Below are positions 24,807-33,231 of a stretch of 50,763 nucleotides of DNA, piece after piece. The stretch comes from an uncultured Acidovorax sp. GTDB lineage: Bacteria; Pseudomonadota; Gammaproteobacteria; Burkholderiales; Burkholderiaceae_C. Each line of letters opens with the position of its first letter. Within the stretch, counting starts at the first letter, position 1. The translations under genes were made by a program, and so were the position numbers. Under the pieces are notes generated by a model. That model was not told the DNA's origin and searched no databases. It worked only from the letters and a program-made list of their open reading frames with translations. Location of the stretch: NCBI GenBank assembly GCA_913774625.1, contig CAJYHL010000064.1, forward strand, positions 1 to 50,763, read 5' to 3'.

Positions 24807-26018
24807 GTGCAATTGCGCCCCGGGCATCGGCCCCGCGAAGCCGACATCCTGCTCATCACGGTGCTGCTGCTGTCGCTGCACCTGCTGTCGGGCAACCTGT
24901 ACCTGCCGCTGCTGCCCCGGTTGCGGGTGGCGCTGGGCGCGACGCCCGAGCAGGCCCAGTGGACGCTGACGGCCTTCGTCTTCGGCTTCGGTGCGACCCA
25001 GGTGCTCTGGGGCGCGGCCAGCGACCGATGGGGCCCGCGTCCCACGCTGCTGGCCGGGCTGGGGCTTTTCGTCGTCGCGGCGGCCAGCGCCGGATGGGCC
25101 CGGCAGGTGCCCGTGCTGCTGGCGCTGCGGGCCCTGCAGGGCGCGGGCGTGGCAGCAGCCGGCGTCTGCGCACGGGCCATGCTGCGCGACTGGTACGCGC
25201 CCGAGGAATGCGTGCGCAAGCTGGCGCTGTCCTTCGCCTGGCTGGGCGTGGTGTCGCTGGTGGCGCCTTTCGCGGGCGCCGCGTTCGCAGCCCATGCGCC
25301 GGCGGCGCTGGTGTTCGCCCTGATCGCCGCTGCGGGCGCCCTGGCGCTGGTCGGCGTCGCGGTGCTGCTGCCCCCCGCGCCCCGGCCTGCCGGCAGCAGC
25401 ACCCGCCTCGCGGCGATCGTGCGGGCCTGGCCCGGCATCCTCGCGCACCCGGTCTTCGGCGCCTACACGGCACTGGCCTGCTGCACCTACTGCGGCCACT
25501 ACCTGTTCCTCGCGGCCTCTTCCTATGTGCTCATCGAGCGCGAAGGCCTCAGTCCCGCCGCCTATGCCGCCGTGCTCTCGCTGGGCTCGGGCTGCCATCT
25601 CGCCGGCACCTGGTGCTGCCGGCGATGGGTGGGCCGCGTGGGCGTGGCCGCGGCCGTCAGGCGTGCCGGCTGCCTGAGCCTGGCCAGCGGCGCGGCGCTG
25701 CTGGCCACCGCCGCATCCGGTGCGCAGGCCCCATGGGCGCTGGTCGCGCCGCAGCTGCTCTACATCTTCGCCCATGCCGTCCACCAGTCCTGCGGACAGG
25801 GCGCCGCCATGGCTCCGTTCCGCGACACGGCCGCGTCGGCATCGGCCTTGCAGGGCACGCTGCTGCCCCTGGCCGCCACCGGCGCCGCGAGCCTGCTGGC
25901 CCAGCCCCTGGCGCACACGGCCACCGCCCTGCCGCTGGCCATGGCCGTCTGCGCCGGCCTGACGGCGGCCGTCGCACTGTGCTGGGTGCCGCGTAACAAG
26001 CTGCCGGCCGAGGCCTGA
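24807..26018 (+). CDS. Bcr/CflA-type drug-efflux MFS transporter
   Basis: 403-residue inner-membrane antiporter with twelve predicted helices. The MFS loop 2-3 motif is present as WGAASDRWGPRPTLLAGLGL, and the Bcr/CflA features NLYLPLLPRLRVALGATPEQ and RALQGAGVAAAGVCARAMLR DWY are clear. It starts at GTG 24807, whose ribosome site is weak. It is divergent from the TPP-riboswitch operon, and nothing in its leader resembles a riboswitch, so a thiamin role is not indicated. The substrate is unknown. Confidence 0.88.
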   Translation: MQLRPGHRPREADILLITVLLLSLHLLSGNLYLPLLPRLRVALGATPEQAQWTLTAFVFGFGATQVLWGAASDRWGPRPTLLAGLGLFVVAAASAGWARQVPVLLALRALQGAGVAAAGVCARAMLRDWYAPEECVRKLALSFAWLGVVSLVAPFAGAAFAAHAPAALVFALIAAAGALALVGVAVLLPPAPRPAGSSTRLAAIVRAWPGILAHPVFGAYTALACCTYCGHYLFLAASSYVLIEREGLSPAAYAAVLSLGSGCHLAGTWCCRRWVGRVGVAAAVRRAGCLSLASGAALLATAASGAQAPWALVAPQLLYIFAHAVHQSCGQGAAMAPFRDTAASASALQGTLLPLAATGAASLLAQPLAHTATALPLAMAVCAGLTAAVALCWVPRNKLPAEA

Positions 26019-26084
26019 GCGGTGGCGCGGCGCGCACCGTCCAGATTAAATCAACAAGGGTTATTTAAACGGCTGCACGGGGCC

Positions 26085-26975
26085 TCAATTCGCCGTGCCG
26101 CAGCAGCGCGCATGCAGCGCCGCCGATGCGCGCAGCACGGCCTGCGCCGGCTCGCCGTCCGGCACGTCCACGATGCCCGGCATCATGCCCAGCACCTGCG
26201 CGTCACCCGGCCAGCCGCTGTCTGCCAGGTGCGCGACGACGCGCCAGGCGGCAGCCTGCGTGGGATCAGCCTGTGCGGGCGCATTCGCCTCGAGCATCTG
26301 CGCAAGCTGCTCCATCGAGCTGCGGTGGCCGGCGAGGGCCAGGGCCTCCAGGCCCGCGCGGACGGAGGCGGCCTCGGCCTCGTCCACGGCCGGCGTGCCG
26401 GACGGATCGGCCAGATGCCGCATCCAGGCCTGGGCCCGGCGCGCCAGCAGATAGCTGCGCGCGTCGGTATCGCCGCGCTGCGCCGCGCTCTGCAGCATCT
26501 CCTGCGCCGACCTCAGTTCGTTGGGCCCGACCGCGCGGCATCGCTCGCCCAGCCTGCGCGCCGCTGCGAATTCCGCCTGGGCCAGGCGCCCGCTGGGGTC
26601 GAGCGCATAGGCCTCCGACAGCGCCGCGGGCCCGGAGGCCGCGTCGGCGGCCCGCTCGGCGCAGTCGATGTACGACAGCGCCTGCTCGAATGCGGCATGT
26701 GCCTCTGCCGCCGCCTGCGCAGGGGCCGGCGGCGCGGCACGGGATGCCGGAGCCACCGACGCGGCCGGGGCCGGCTGCGTTGCCGCGGCCGGAGCCTGCG
26801 ATGCAGGCAGCGCGGCGGCGATGGTGGCCTCCGCAGCCGCCTCGGCCTTGCGCGGCGGTTCGTCCGAGGCCTGGTCGCCCCACCAGTTCCCATCCACCAG
26901 CGCGAAGCCGAGCGCGATACAGCCCCCCAACGCCAGGAGCTGCACCGGCCGCGGGCGCCAGCGGGCGCAGCTCAT
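26085..26975 (-). CDS. Hypothetical anchored protein, Ala-rich
   Basis: 296-residue protein with one N-terminal membrane helix (VQLLALGGCIALGFALV), then an Ala/Pro linker and a helical C-terminal domain (about residues 90-290) resembling loose TPR/Sel1-like helices, for example AHAAFEQALSYIDCAERAAD and EMLQSAAQRGDTDARSYLLA. Four or five cysteines, including the terminal RCCGTAN pair, could form disulfides in the periplasm. The start overlaps the parvulin gene's stop by 4 bp (ATGA), so the two are translationally coupled. I do not recognise the family. Confidence 0.8.
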   Translation of the reverse strand: MSCARWRPRPVQLLALGGCIALGFALVDGNWWGDQASDEPPRKAEAAAEATIAAALPASQAPAAATQPAPAASVAPASRAAPPAPAQAAAEAHAAFEQALSYIDCAERAADAASGPAALSEAYALDPSGRLAQAEFAAARRLGERCRAVGPNELRSAQEMLQSAAQRGDTDARSYLLARRAQAWMRHLADPSGTPAVDEAEAASVRAGLEALALAGHRSSMEQLAQMLEANAPAQADPTQAAAWRVVAHLADSGWPGDAQVLGMMPGIVDVPDGEPAQAVLRASAALHARCCGTAN

Positions 26976-27901
26976 GGCGCGGGCGCGGCAGTGAGCGCCG
27001 CACGGTCGATCTGCGGCGGATGCGCCCGCAGGAGCTCGGCGATCCGCTGGTCCACGGCCTCGTCGCGCATCAGCGCCGCCATGAAGGCGCGCCGGCTCTC
27101 CAGGCTGGCGCGCTTGCGGGCGTCCAGCAGGATGAGGTGGTAACCCTCGCTGCCCCGGATGGGCGCGGAGACCTCGCCCTCGGACAGGTCGATGACCGCA
27201 GGCGCGAAGGCGGGGGACAGATACTGGCCCAGCAGGGCCGGCAGGTGCCCTCCCTGGCGGGCGGATGCCGAGTCGTCCGAATGCTTACGGGCCAGTTCCT
27301 CGAAGCTGGCGCCGCGGGCCCACAGGGCCCGCAGCCGCCGGGCCTCGGCCAGCGCCTGCCGATCGCTGCGCGGGTGCGGGCCCGCGCTCTTGGCGCCGCT
27401 GGCGATGAAGATGTGGCTGAGGGAAAACTCGTCGTAGGCGCCAGGGCGCTCGGCCAGGCGCCGGGCGATGTCGCCGTCGCTGACGGGCGCGCTGCCGAAC
27501 AGCCGATCGCGCTCGGCTGCGGCCAGCACCTTGTCCACGGCGAGGCGGATCTGTTCGGCCACCTGGGGGTCGCGGTCTAGGCCGCCGGCACGGGCCTGGT
27601 CCGCCAGCAGCAGGGTCTGCGCCGTGCGCGCCAGCGCCTCGTCGTCCAGGTCGGCGGACGGATGGCCCTCGGCCTGGTTCACCGCCGCAGCCCAGCGGCG
27701 GTAGGCGCCGGCGGTCCAGCTGCGGTCGCCGATCTTCAGGACCACGGCGGAAGCGCCCGGCGCTTCGGCGGCAGCGGGCGTATCGGCATGGCTGCAGCCC
27801 AGCTGCAGCGCCAGCACGAGGCCGGCCAGGCAGAGGTGCGCCCCCGGGGCGCAGACGCGGGCAGGCTGCATGGTCTTCATCATCAGGCGGCGGAAGTTCA
27901 T
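26972..27901 (-). CDS. Parvulin-type peptidyl-prolyl isomerase lipoprotein
   Basis: 309-residue periplasmic folding catalyst. A signal peptide ends in the lipobox LQLGC (residue about 35), so the mature protein should be lipid-anchored. A SurA-like helical segment (residues 50-150) precedes a PpiC domain: FSLSHIFIAS, RALWARGASFEELARKHSDD, ARQGGHLPALLGQYLSPAFA, and GYHLILLDARK. The start at 27901 is uncertain because several Met codons cluster and no ribosome site is clear. It lies 75 bp after the GDPD gene and overlaps the next gene, so the three probably form one transcript. Confidence 0.87.
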   Translation of the reverse strand: MNFRRLMMKTMQPARVCAPGAHLCLAGLVLALQLGCSHADTPAAAEAPGASAVVLKIGDRSWTAGAYRRWAAAVNQAEGHPSADLDDEALARTAQTLLLADQARAGGLDRDPQVAEQIRLAVDKVLAAAERDRLFGSAPVSDGDIARRLAERPGAYDEFSLSHIFIASGAKSAGPHPRSDRQALAEARRLRALWARGASFEELARKHSDDSASARQGGHLPALLGQYLSPAFAPAVIDLSEGEVSAPIRGSEGYHLILLDARKRASLESRRAFMAALMRDEAVDQRIAELLRAHPPQIDRAALTAAPAP

Positions 27902-27976
27902 GGCATGGGCAGGAGAGAAGGTGGGTGGGGAACGCGCGGCACGGGGCCGGGAAGACTCCCGGCCCCGCAGCCGGCC

Positions 27977-29071
27977 TCAGTGCAGCCCCTTGCCGCGCAG
28001 GAAGCCGATCAGCCCCTTGGGGTCGTCCGTGGTGATGAAGGTGAAGCCCTGCGACACCAGGTAGTTCCAGTCGCCACGCTCGTCAGCGGTGTCGCTGCCC
28101 ACGCCCGGCTTGGAGAAGTACAGGTCCGACAGCCGGTAGCAGCACTGGCCGGTGTTCTTGTAGAACTGGCCGGAGCCCGGGCCGTCCGGCAGGGCGTTGA
28201 AGACGCCGACGGCCTTGCCGGCCTGCTTCGCCGCGTCGTGCTGGCCCTGCAGCAGGCCGTTGCGCTGCTTGACGTTGATTTCCAGCGCGGGGGCCGCCGC
28301 CTGCCAGTTGGCCCGGACGGCGGGCACGTCGATGGAAGCCAGCATGTTGGTCGTGAAGACGGGGATGCCGTGGATGGTCGGCGCATCGGCTCGGAAGGAG
28401 CGCTCCGAGGGATAGAGGGTGGCGTTGACCTTGACCGCGACCACCACGCCCGGCTGGCTGAAGTTCTCCTGCGCCAGGCGGTCGATCGCGCGCACCGCGT
28501 CGGCGGTCTTGGTGTCGAACACCATCGGAACGGTGAGGTGGTGCTGGTTGAAGTACGAAAAGACGCCGCTGATGTCGGGCACGAAATAGCCGGTGACGGC
28601 GCTGCGGTCGGAGCTCAGCAGGTGCAGCGACTGGATCGTCTGCCAGCTCACCGAGGAGACGGCCGGATTGGTGCCCGTGTTGTCCATCGGGTTGTACTTG
28701 GTGCCCCCGCGGAAGGCGGTGTAGGCGTTGGTCGTGCGTCCCAGATTGAAGTCGTGCATGAGCACGGGAACGCCCTCGCTAGTCATCTTCACGTCGAGTT
28801 CCACCGCGTCCATGCACTGGTCGTCGGCGGCCTGAAGCGAGGCGCGGGAGTTCTCGGGAATGCCGGTGTTGCCGGCGAACCGGCCCCACAGGCCACGGTG
28901 CGCCAGCACCGAGACCTGGCGGGTGGCCACGGTCTTGAGAAGCGTCGTCATCCGGCTGCCCGTGGACGGGCAGGCGGCCAGGCTGAGCCCGGGCACCGCT
29001 GCGGCCGCGAGGGCAGCGGCCAGGCCGAGGGCCCGGGGCCGCAGGAGTGCGGCGAATGGGTTGAACTGCAT
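27977..29071 (-). CDS. Exported glycerophosphodiester phosphodiesterase family protein
   Basis: 364-residue periplasmic enzyme of the GDPD fold, which splits glycerophosphodiesters to glycerol-3-phosphate and an alcohol. A signal peptide runs to about residue 33 (PGLSLAACPS). The catalytic pieces are visible: VLAHRGLWG with the family's HR pair, PENSRAS, AVELDVKMT with the metal-binding Glu/Asp pair, and VLMHDFNLGRTTN. It ends FTFITTDDPKGLIGFL. GGAGG four bases before ATG 29071 fixes the start. It is longer than the typical cytosolic GDPD and has a Cys pair, QCCYRLSD. The substrate is not known. Confidence 0.9.
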   Translation of the reverse strand: MQFNPFAALLRPRALGLAAALAAAAVPGLSLAACPSTGSRMTTLLKTVATRQVSVLAHRGLWGRFAGNTGIPENSRASLQAADDQCMDAVELDVKMTSEGVPVLMHDFNLGRTTNAYTAFRGGTKYNPMDNTGTNPAVSSVSWQTIQSLHLLSSDRSAVTGYFVPDISGVFSYFNQHHLTVPMVFDTKTADAVRAIDRLAQENFSQPGVVVAVKVNATLYPSERSFRADAPTIHGIPVFTTNMLASIDVPAVRANWQAAAPALEINVKQRNGLLQGQHDAAKQAGKAVGVFNALPDGPGSGQFYKNTGQCCYRLSDLYFSKPGVGSDTADERGDWNYLVSQGFTFITTDDPKGLIGFLRGKGLH

Positions 29072-29397
29072 GGAACCTCCAATTTGTGGGATACGGCGGG
29101 CATCAGAAAAACGGCCCACCCCGCGCAGCATATTAATTAACCATTACTGAATTATTATGAGAAACCGGCCTCCGGCACCGAGCCGCCAAAGGCCGGAGAA
29201 GGGCTGGGCCGCCCCCAGTCCGGGCGCTTGCACGGGCTCTCAGGTCTTTCCCTGAAACCGCGCCATCTGGCCTGATAGCTAAAGCTTTTGGCCCCAAGCC
29301 ACATGGCGCCCCCGGCACCTGCGCGAGGAACATCGGAGCCACTCCTTGCCTTGCCATCCACCGCACAAGAAAAGAAAAGAAAAGAAGGACCCGCGAC
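29072..29397. promoter_or_regulatory. AT-rich divergent promoter region (GDPD / SDR)
   Basis: 326 bases without a gene. A sharply AT-rich island lies at 29130-29162 (TATTAATTAACCATTACTGA then ATTATTATGA), including the 8-bp palindrome TTAATTAA; it stands out in this high-GC region and probably holds promoters for both flanks. A pentanucleotide repeat (AAGAA)x4 occupies 29367-29386 just ahead of the SDR ribosome site. I see no structured RNA that I can name. Confidence 0.45.
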
Positions 29398-30255
29398 ATG
29401 AGCCGCCCCCGCCTCGACGAGCTGCAGGACAAGACCGTGCTGATCACCGGCGCCGGCAGCGGCATAGGCGCCGCCTGCGCGCGGCTGCTGCACGCCCAGG
29501 GCGCGCGCCTGGTGCTGGTGGACCTGACCGCGAACGGCATCGACGCGCTGGCGCAGGCCTTCGGCCCGGACCGGGCGCTGGCCTGCGTGGCCAGCGTCAC
29601 CGACCGCAGCGCACTCGACCGCGTGGTGCAGGCGGCGCTGCAGAAGTTCGGCCGCCTGGACATCGTGTTCGCCAACGCCGGCATCGCCTGCGAGCCGCCG
29701 ACCACCATCCGCTGCATGGACGAAGCGACCTTCGAGCGCATCGTCGAGGTCGATCTGCTGGGCGTCTGGCGCACGGTGCGGGCCTGCCTGCCCAGCATCC
29801 TCGAAAGCCGGGGCCACGTGCTGGTGACTGCCTCCATCTACGCCTACATGAACGGCGTGGCCAACGCGCCCTACGCCATGGCCAAGGCCGGCGTGGAGAT
29901 GTTCGGCCGCGCGCTGCGCGCCGAATTGGCCGGCACGGGTGCGACGGCCGGGGTGCTCTATCCGGGCTGGGTCAGCACGCCGATCGCCCATGGTGCCCTG
30001 GGCGGGCACGCCACGGCAGCGCAGCTGGTGCGCCTAGCCTTCCCCGGCCCCCTGCGCCGTCCGATCACGCCCGAGGCGGTGGCCCAGGCCACGCTGCGGG
30101 GCCTGCGCAGCCGCGCGCCGCGCATCATGGTGCCGATACGGTGGCTGCCCGTCTCGCTGCTGCGCGGCATGTTCAACCCGCTGTCGGACTGGCTGCTGGA
30201 CCGCCATCGCCCGATCCAGCGGCTGATCCGGCAGCTGGAGCAGCCGGGGCGCTAG
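29398..30255 (+). CDS. Short-chain dehydrogenase/reductase
   Basis: 285-residue oxidoreductase. The cofactor motif is TGAGSGIG (residues 18-25), followed by FANAG and the catalytic S...YAMAK arrangement (TASIYAYMNGVANAPYAMAK). The C-terminal tail is longer than in FabG and basic (RRPITPEAVAQATLRGLRSR then RWLPVSLLRGMFNPLSDWLL), as in SDRs that act on lipids or sterols. AAGGA precedes the ATG. It may be cotranscribed with the tannase-like gene 163 bp downstream. The substrate is unknown. Confidence 0.88.
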   Translation: MSRPRLDELQDKTVLITGAGSGIGAACARLLHAQGARLVLVDLTANGIDALAQAFGPDRALACVASVTDRSALDRVVQAALQKFGRLDIVFANAGIACEPPTTIRCMDEATFERIVEVDLLGVWRTVRACLPSILESRGHVLVTASIYAYMNGVANAPYAMAKAGVEMFGRALRAELAGTGATAGVLYPGWVSTPIAHGALGGHATAAQLVRLAFPGPLRRPITPEAVAQATLRGLRSRAPRIMVPIRWLPVSLLRGMFNPLSDWLLDRHRPIQRLIRQLEQPGR

Positions 30256-30418
30256 AACCATCTGTTCACGATCCCGCAGGGGATCGCGCCGGAGGCACGG
30301 CGGCCGCGCCGAAACGCACCCTTCAAAAACCGAGGGAAGTCGAGAGTGACAGTCCCTGCGTCATCTCCACAATGGCCGGTGGGCTTTCGAACCCCGCCTT
30401 CCATCACCAGGAGACACC

Positions 30419-32128
30419 GTGACGCCCTCCCTCCTCTTCTTCACCGCGCCCTTGCGGCGCCTGTTCGCAACCGCTGGCACGGTCGCCGCGCTCACCGCCT
30501 GCAGTAGCGCGGGATGGCACGGCTACGACTTCGAGGCAGCGAGCCAGCGACTCGCCCGGCAACAGGTGGATGCCAGCCAGATCGGCCTGCCAACCCAGGG
30601 CGCAGCGGTGACGTCCATCGAAACCCCGACGGCGGTCGGCGGCGTGCGACCACCCGCGTCGGTGCGCGCCAACATCTCGATCCAGCCGGTGGACCCGGCC
30701 GCACCGGCCATCCAGATGGGCCTGCTGCTGCCCAAGGAGTGGAACGGCAAGGTCGTCATGCTGGGCGGTGGTGGCTACAACGGCACGGTGCCCAGCCTCT
30801 ACACCTACCCGGCAGCGCCTGCGAACCAGGGGGCGTACCCGCTGCTGAGCCAGGGCTACGCCGTGTTCGCCAGCGACTCCGGCCACCAGGCCGGCGCTGC
30901 GGGCAGCCGCGACGGCAGCTTCGGCGTCAACGACGAGGCCGTGGCCAATTTCTCCGGTGCCGCGCTGAAGAAGGTCAGCGACGTGGCCGACGTGCTGGTC
31001 ACCCGCTTCTATGGCGAGCCGCCGCGCAAGCGCTACTTCCTGGGCGGCTCGACCGGAGGGCGCGAAGCCCTGGCCGTCGCCCAGAAGTGGCCGGCCGACT
31101 GGGACGGCGTGGTCGCCTGGTACCCGGCCTGGAACGCCGCCAGCCTGGACCTGCAGTTCGGCCGCATCAGCCGCGCCTTCGCCCAGCCGAACGCGTATCC
31201 CAGCCTGGGCCAGCGCAAGCTGCTGCGCCAGGCCGCGCTGTCGCAGTGCGACGCGCTCGACGGCCTGCAGGATGGCGTGATCAGCAACGTGGCCGCCTGC
31301 AACGCGCAATTCGATCCGGCCACGGCCCGGTTCAACGGCCAGCCCCTGCGCTGCGCGAGCGGCGGCAACGAGGGCGATCAGTGCCTGTCCGACGCGATGG
31401 TCGCTGCGCTCAAGACCTATGCCACGCCCATCCAGTTCGAAGCGCCCCTGGGCAGCGGCGAGACGCAGTACCCCGGCTTCAACGTGTGGGGCACCGAACT
31501 GGGCGAACAAGGCACCAGCCCGCTGCAGCCCACCGTCAACCTGCTGGCGATGAACACCACCGCGCCCGCCAGCCCCGCGCCGCTGACCGCTCCGTACTGG
31601 GCCGTGTTCTGGGACCAGTGGGTGCGCTACTTCGTCACCCGCGACGCGAACTTCGACGCGCTGTCGCTCGACCCGCAGAACCCCGGCCCGTGGGCGGACC
31701 GCATCGACACGCTGACCCGGCTGCAGGACATCAACAGCACCGACCTTTCCGCCTTCCAGAAGCGCGGCGGCAAGCTGCTGATGGCCCACGGTGCGGCCGA
31801 CGCCCTGGTCAGCACCCGCGCCACCGCCCAGTACTGGCAGCGCCTGGAGCGGACCATGGGGGCCACGGCGGTGCGCAGCTTTGCCCGCTACTACGAAGTG
31901 CCTGGATACGGCCATGCGGCCAGCACCGCCTTCAACGCCAACTGGGACTCTCTCAAGGCGCTGGACCAGTGGGTGAGCAAGGGCATCGCACCGGTCGCCC
32001 AGGTGGTGACGGACACCGCCGGCGTGCCGGGCCGTACCCGGCCGCTGTGCGAATACCCCAGCTGGCCGTGGTATTCGGGTTCCGGGGATGTGAACACCGC
32101 AGAGAGCTTTCACTGCGTGGTGCGGTAG
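30419..32128 (+). CDS. Tannase/feruloyl esterase family lipoprotein
   Basis: 569-residue exported alpha/beta-hydrolase. The signal peptide ends in a lipobox-like LTACS (residues 24-28). The nucleophile elbow is FLGGSTGGREAL, the acid is expected in the HGAADALVS stretch and the catalytic histidine in VPGYGHAAS. Family members usually have a cysteine before the serine and another after the histidine (CS-D-HC); both are absent here (G and A). It starts at GTG 30419 with AGGAG five bases upstream. The expected role is cleaving aromatic carboxylic esters, possibly plant-derived. The reaction is inferred from family only. Confidence 0.87.
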   Translation: MTPSLLFFTAPLRRLFATAGTVAALTACSSAGWHGYDFEAASQRLARQQVDASQIGLPTQGAAVTSIETPTAVGGVRPPASVRANISIQPVDPAAPAIQMGLLLPKEWNGKVVMLGGGGYNGTVPSLYTYPAAPANQGAYPLLSQGYAVFASDSGHQAGAAGSRDGSFGVNDEAVANFSGAALKKVSDVADVLVTRFYGEPPRKRYFLGGSTGGREALAVAQKWPADWDGVVAWYPAWNAASLDLQFGRISRAFAQPNAYPSLGQRKLLRQAALSQCDALDGLQDGVISNVAACNAQFDPATARFNGQPLRCASGGNEGDQCLSDAMVAALKTYATPIQFEAPLGSGETQYPGFNVWGTELGEQGTSPLQPTVNLLAMNTTAPASPAPLTAPYWAVFWDQWVRYFVTRDANFDALSLDPQNPGPWADRIDTLTRLQDINSTDLSAFQKRGGKLLMAHGAADALVSTRATAQYWQRLERTMGATAVRSFARYYEVPGYGHAASTAFNANWDSLKALDQWVSKGIAPVAQVVTDTAGVPGRTRPLCEYPSWPWYSGSGDVNTAESFHCVVR

Positions 32129-32212
32129 GAGGGACGGCGCTTACGGTCAGCTCCGCAGAAACTGCAGTGGGACGAATGCCTGGACTGGAAGCCTCTGGAT
32201 CTACCGAGGCAA

Positions 32213-32250
32213 TAAAAAAAGCCCTGGCGTGCTTTCACGCAAGGGCTTTT
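32213..32250. terminator. Bidirectional terminator between the tannase-like gene and tRNA-Phe
   Basis: Arms GCCCTGGCGTG (32221-32231) and CACGCAAGGGC (32236-32246) pair with one bulge. Seven A residues lead and four T residues follow, so it reads best as the minus-strand terminator after tRNA-Phe and also as the plus-strand end of the esterase gene. Confidence 0.85.
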
Positions 32251-32292
32251 GGGTTGATCCGCGAAGTTCCTAGACTTCCGCAGAAATGTGAC

Positions 32293-32368
32293 TGGTGGCC
32301 TGGGACGGAATCGAACCGCCGACACAAGGATTTTCAATCCTCTGCTCTACCGACTGAGCTACCGGGCC
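32293..32368 (-). tRNA. tRNA-Phe (GAA)
   Basis: 76-nt tRNA on the minus strand with encoded CCA. The D-arm GCTCAGTCGGTAGAGC, the anticodon loop TTGAAAA (anticodon GAA) in a GGATT/AATCC stem, and the T-loop TTCGATT are all canonical. The acceptor arms GGCCCGG and CCAGGCC pair except for C5 opposite A68, an internal mismatch. It lies 69 bases downstream of the response-regulator gene on the same strand. Confidence 0.95.
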
Positions 32369-32437
32369 TAAGCCTTAAATTATAGCCAGAAAAAACGCCC
32401 TTCCCGGAAGATACGCAATTTTTTCTCGAAGAAGCTT

Positions 32438-33193
32438 TCAGCCGCGTTTGCCGCGCCCCAGGTCCACGCCCAGCTGGCGCAGCTTGCGGTAGAGGTGGGT
32501 GCGCTCCAGGCCGGTCTTTTCGGCCACGCGTGTCATGGAGCCGCCTTCGCGGGCCAGGTGGAATTCGAAGTACGCCTTCTCGAAGCCGTCGCGCGCCTCA
32601 CGCAGTGGGCGGTCCAGGTCGAAGCCCTGCCGCGACTGCGGGCCGGAGCCCGCGGCGGCGGAATCGGCTGAATTGGACGTGGTGCCCACGCCGGCGGCAT
32701 GCACGCTCGCGACGGCATTGGCCGCCATGGTGGCGATGGCAGGCACTGTCAGGCTCTCGCCGCCCTTGGCGGCAACGCTTCCCAGCGGCGCCGCGGCGGG
32801 CGGCGCTGCCGGCACGGGCGGCTGGCTGGCGTGGCGGGCCAGGCCCTGCTCCACGGCCTTGAGCAGCTTCTGCAGGGTGATGGGCTTTTCGAGGAAGGAA
32901 TATGCGCCGATGCGGGTGGCCTCGACGGCGGTATCGATGGTGGCGTGGCCGCTCATCATGATGACGGGCATGGTGAGCAGGCCGGCGGAGGCCCATTCCT
33001 TGAGCAGCGACACGCCGTCGGTGTCGGGCATCCAGATGTCGAGCAGCACCAGATCGTAGTTCTGGGCGGCGCGGGCGGCGCGGGCGCGCGTGGCGTTCTC
33101 GGCGAGGTCCACGCTGTGACCTTCGTCATTGAGGATTTCGGACAGCAGGTCCCGTATGCCCAGCTCGTCGTCCACCACCAGAATATTTGCCAT
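32438..33193 (-). CDS. NtrX-like response regulator without AAA+ domain
   Basis: 251-residue partner of the NtrY-like kinase encoded 38 bp upstream. The receiver domain (residues 1-120) has D8/D9, the phospho-acceptor D52 (LLDIWMPDTDG), S81 and K103 (LEKPITL). A Pro/Ala/Ser linker of about 75 residues replaces the sigma-54-interacting AAA+ module of classic NtrX. The C-terminus is a Fis-type helix-turn-helix (GSMTRVAEKTGLERTHLYRK LRQLGVDL). It should therefore bind DNA without activating sigma-54 polymerase itself. It is the last gene of the LemA–rsmB–DUF4390–ntrY operon. Confidence 0.92.
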   Translation of the reverse strand: MANILVVDDELGIRDLLSEILNDEGHSVDLAENATRARAARAAQNYDLVLLDIWMPDTDGVSLLKEWASAGLLTMPVIMMSGHATIDTAVEATRIGAYSFLEKPITLQKLLKAVEQGLARHASQPPVPAAPPAAAPLGSVAAKGGESLTVPAIATMAANAVASVHAAGVGTTSNSADSAAAGSGPQSRQGFDLDRPLREARDGFEKAYFEFHLAREGGSMTRVAEKTGLERTHLYRKLRQLGVDLGRGKRG

Positions 33194-33231
33194 GTCCTTC
33201 GATCCGCCTTGTGTGTGATGTTCGCGTCGTT

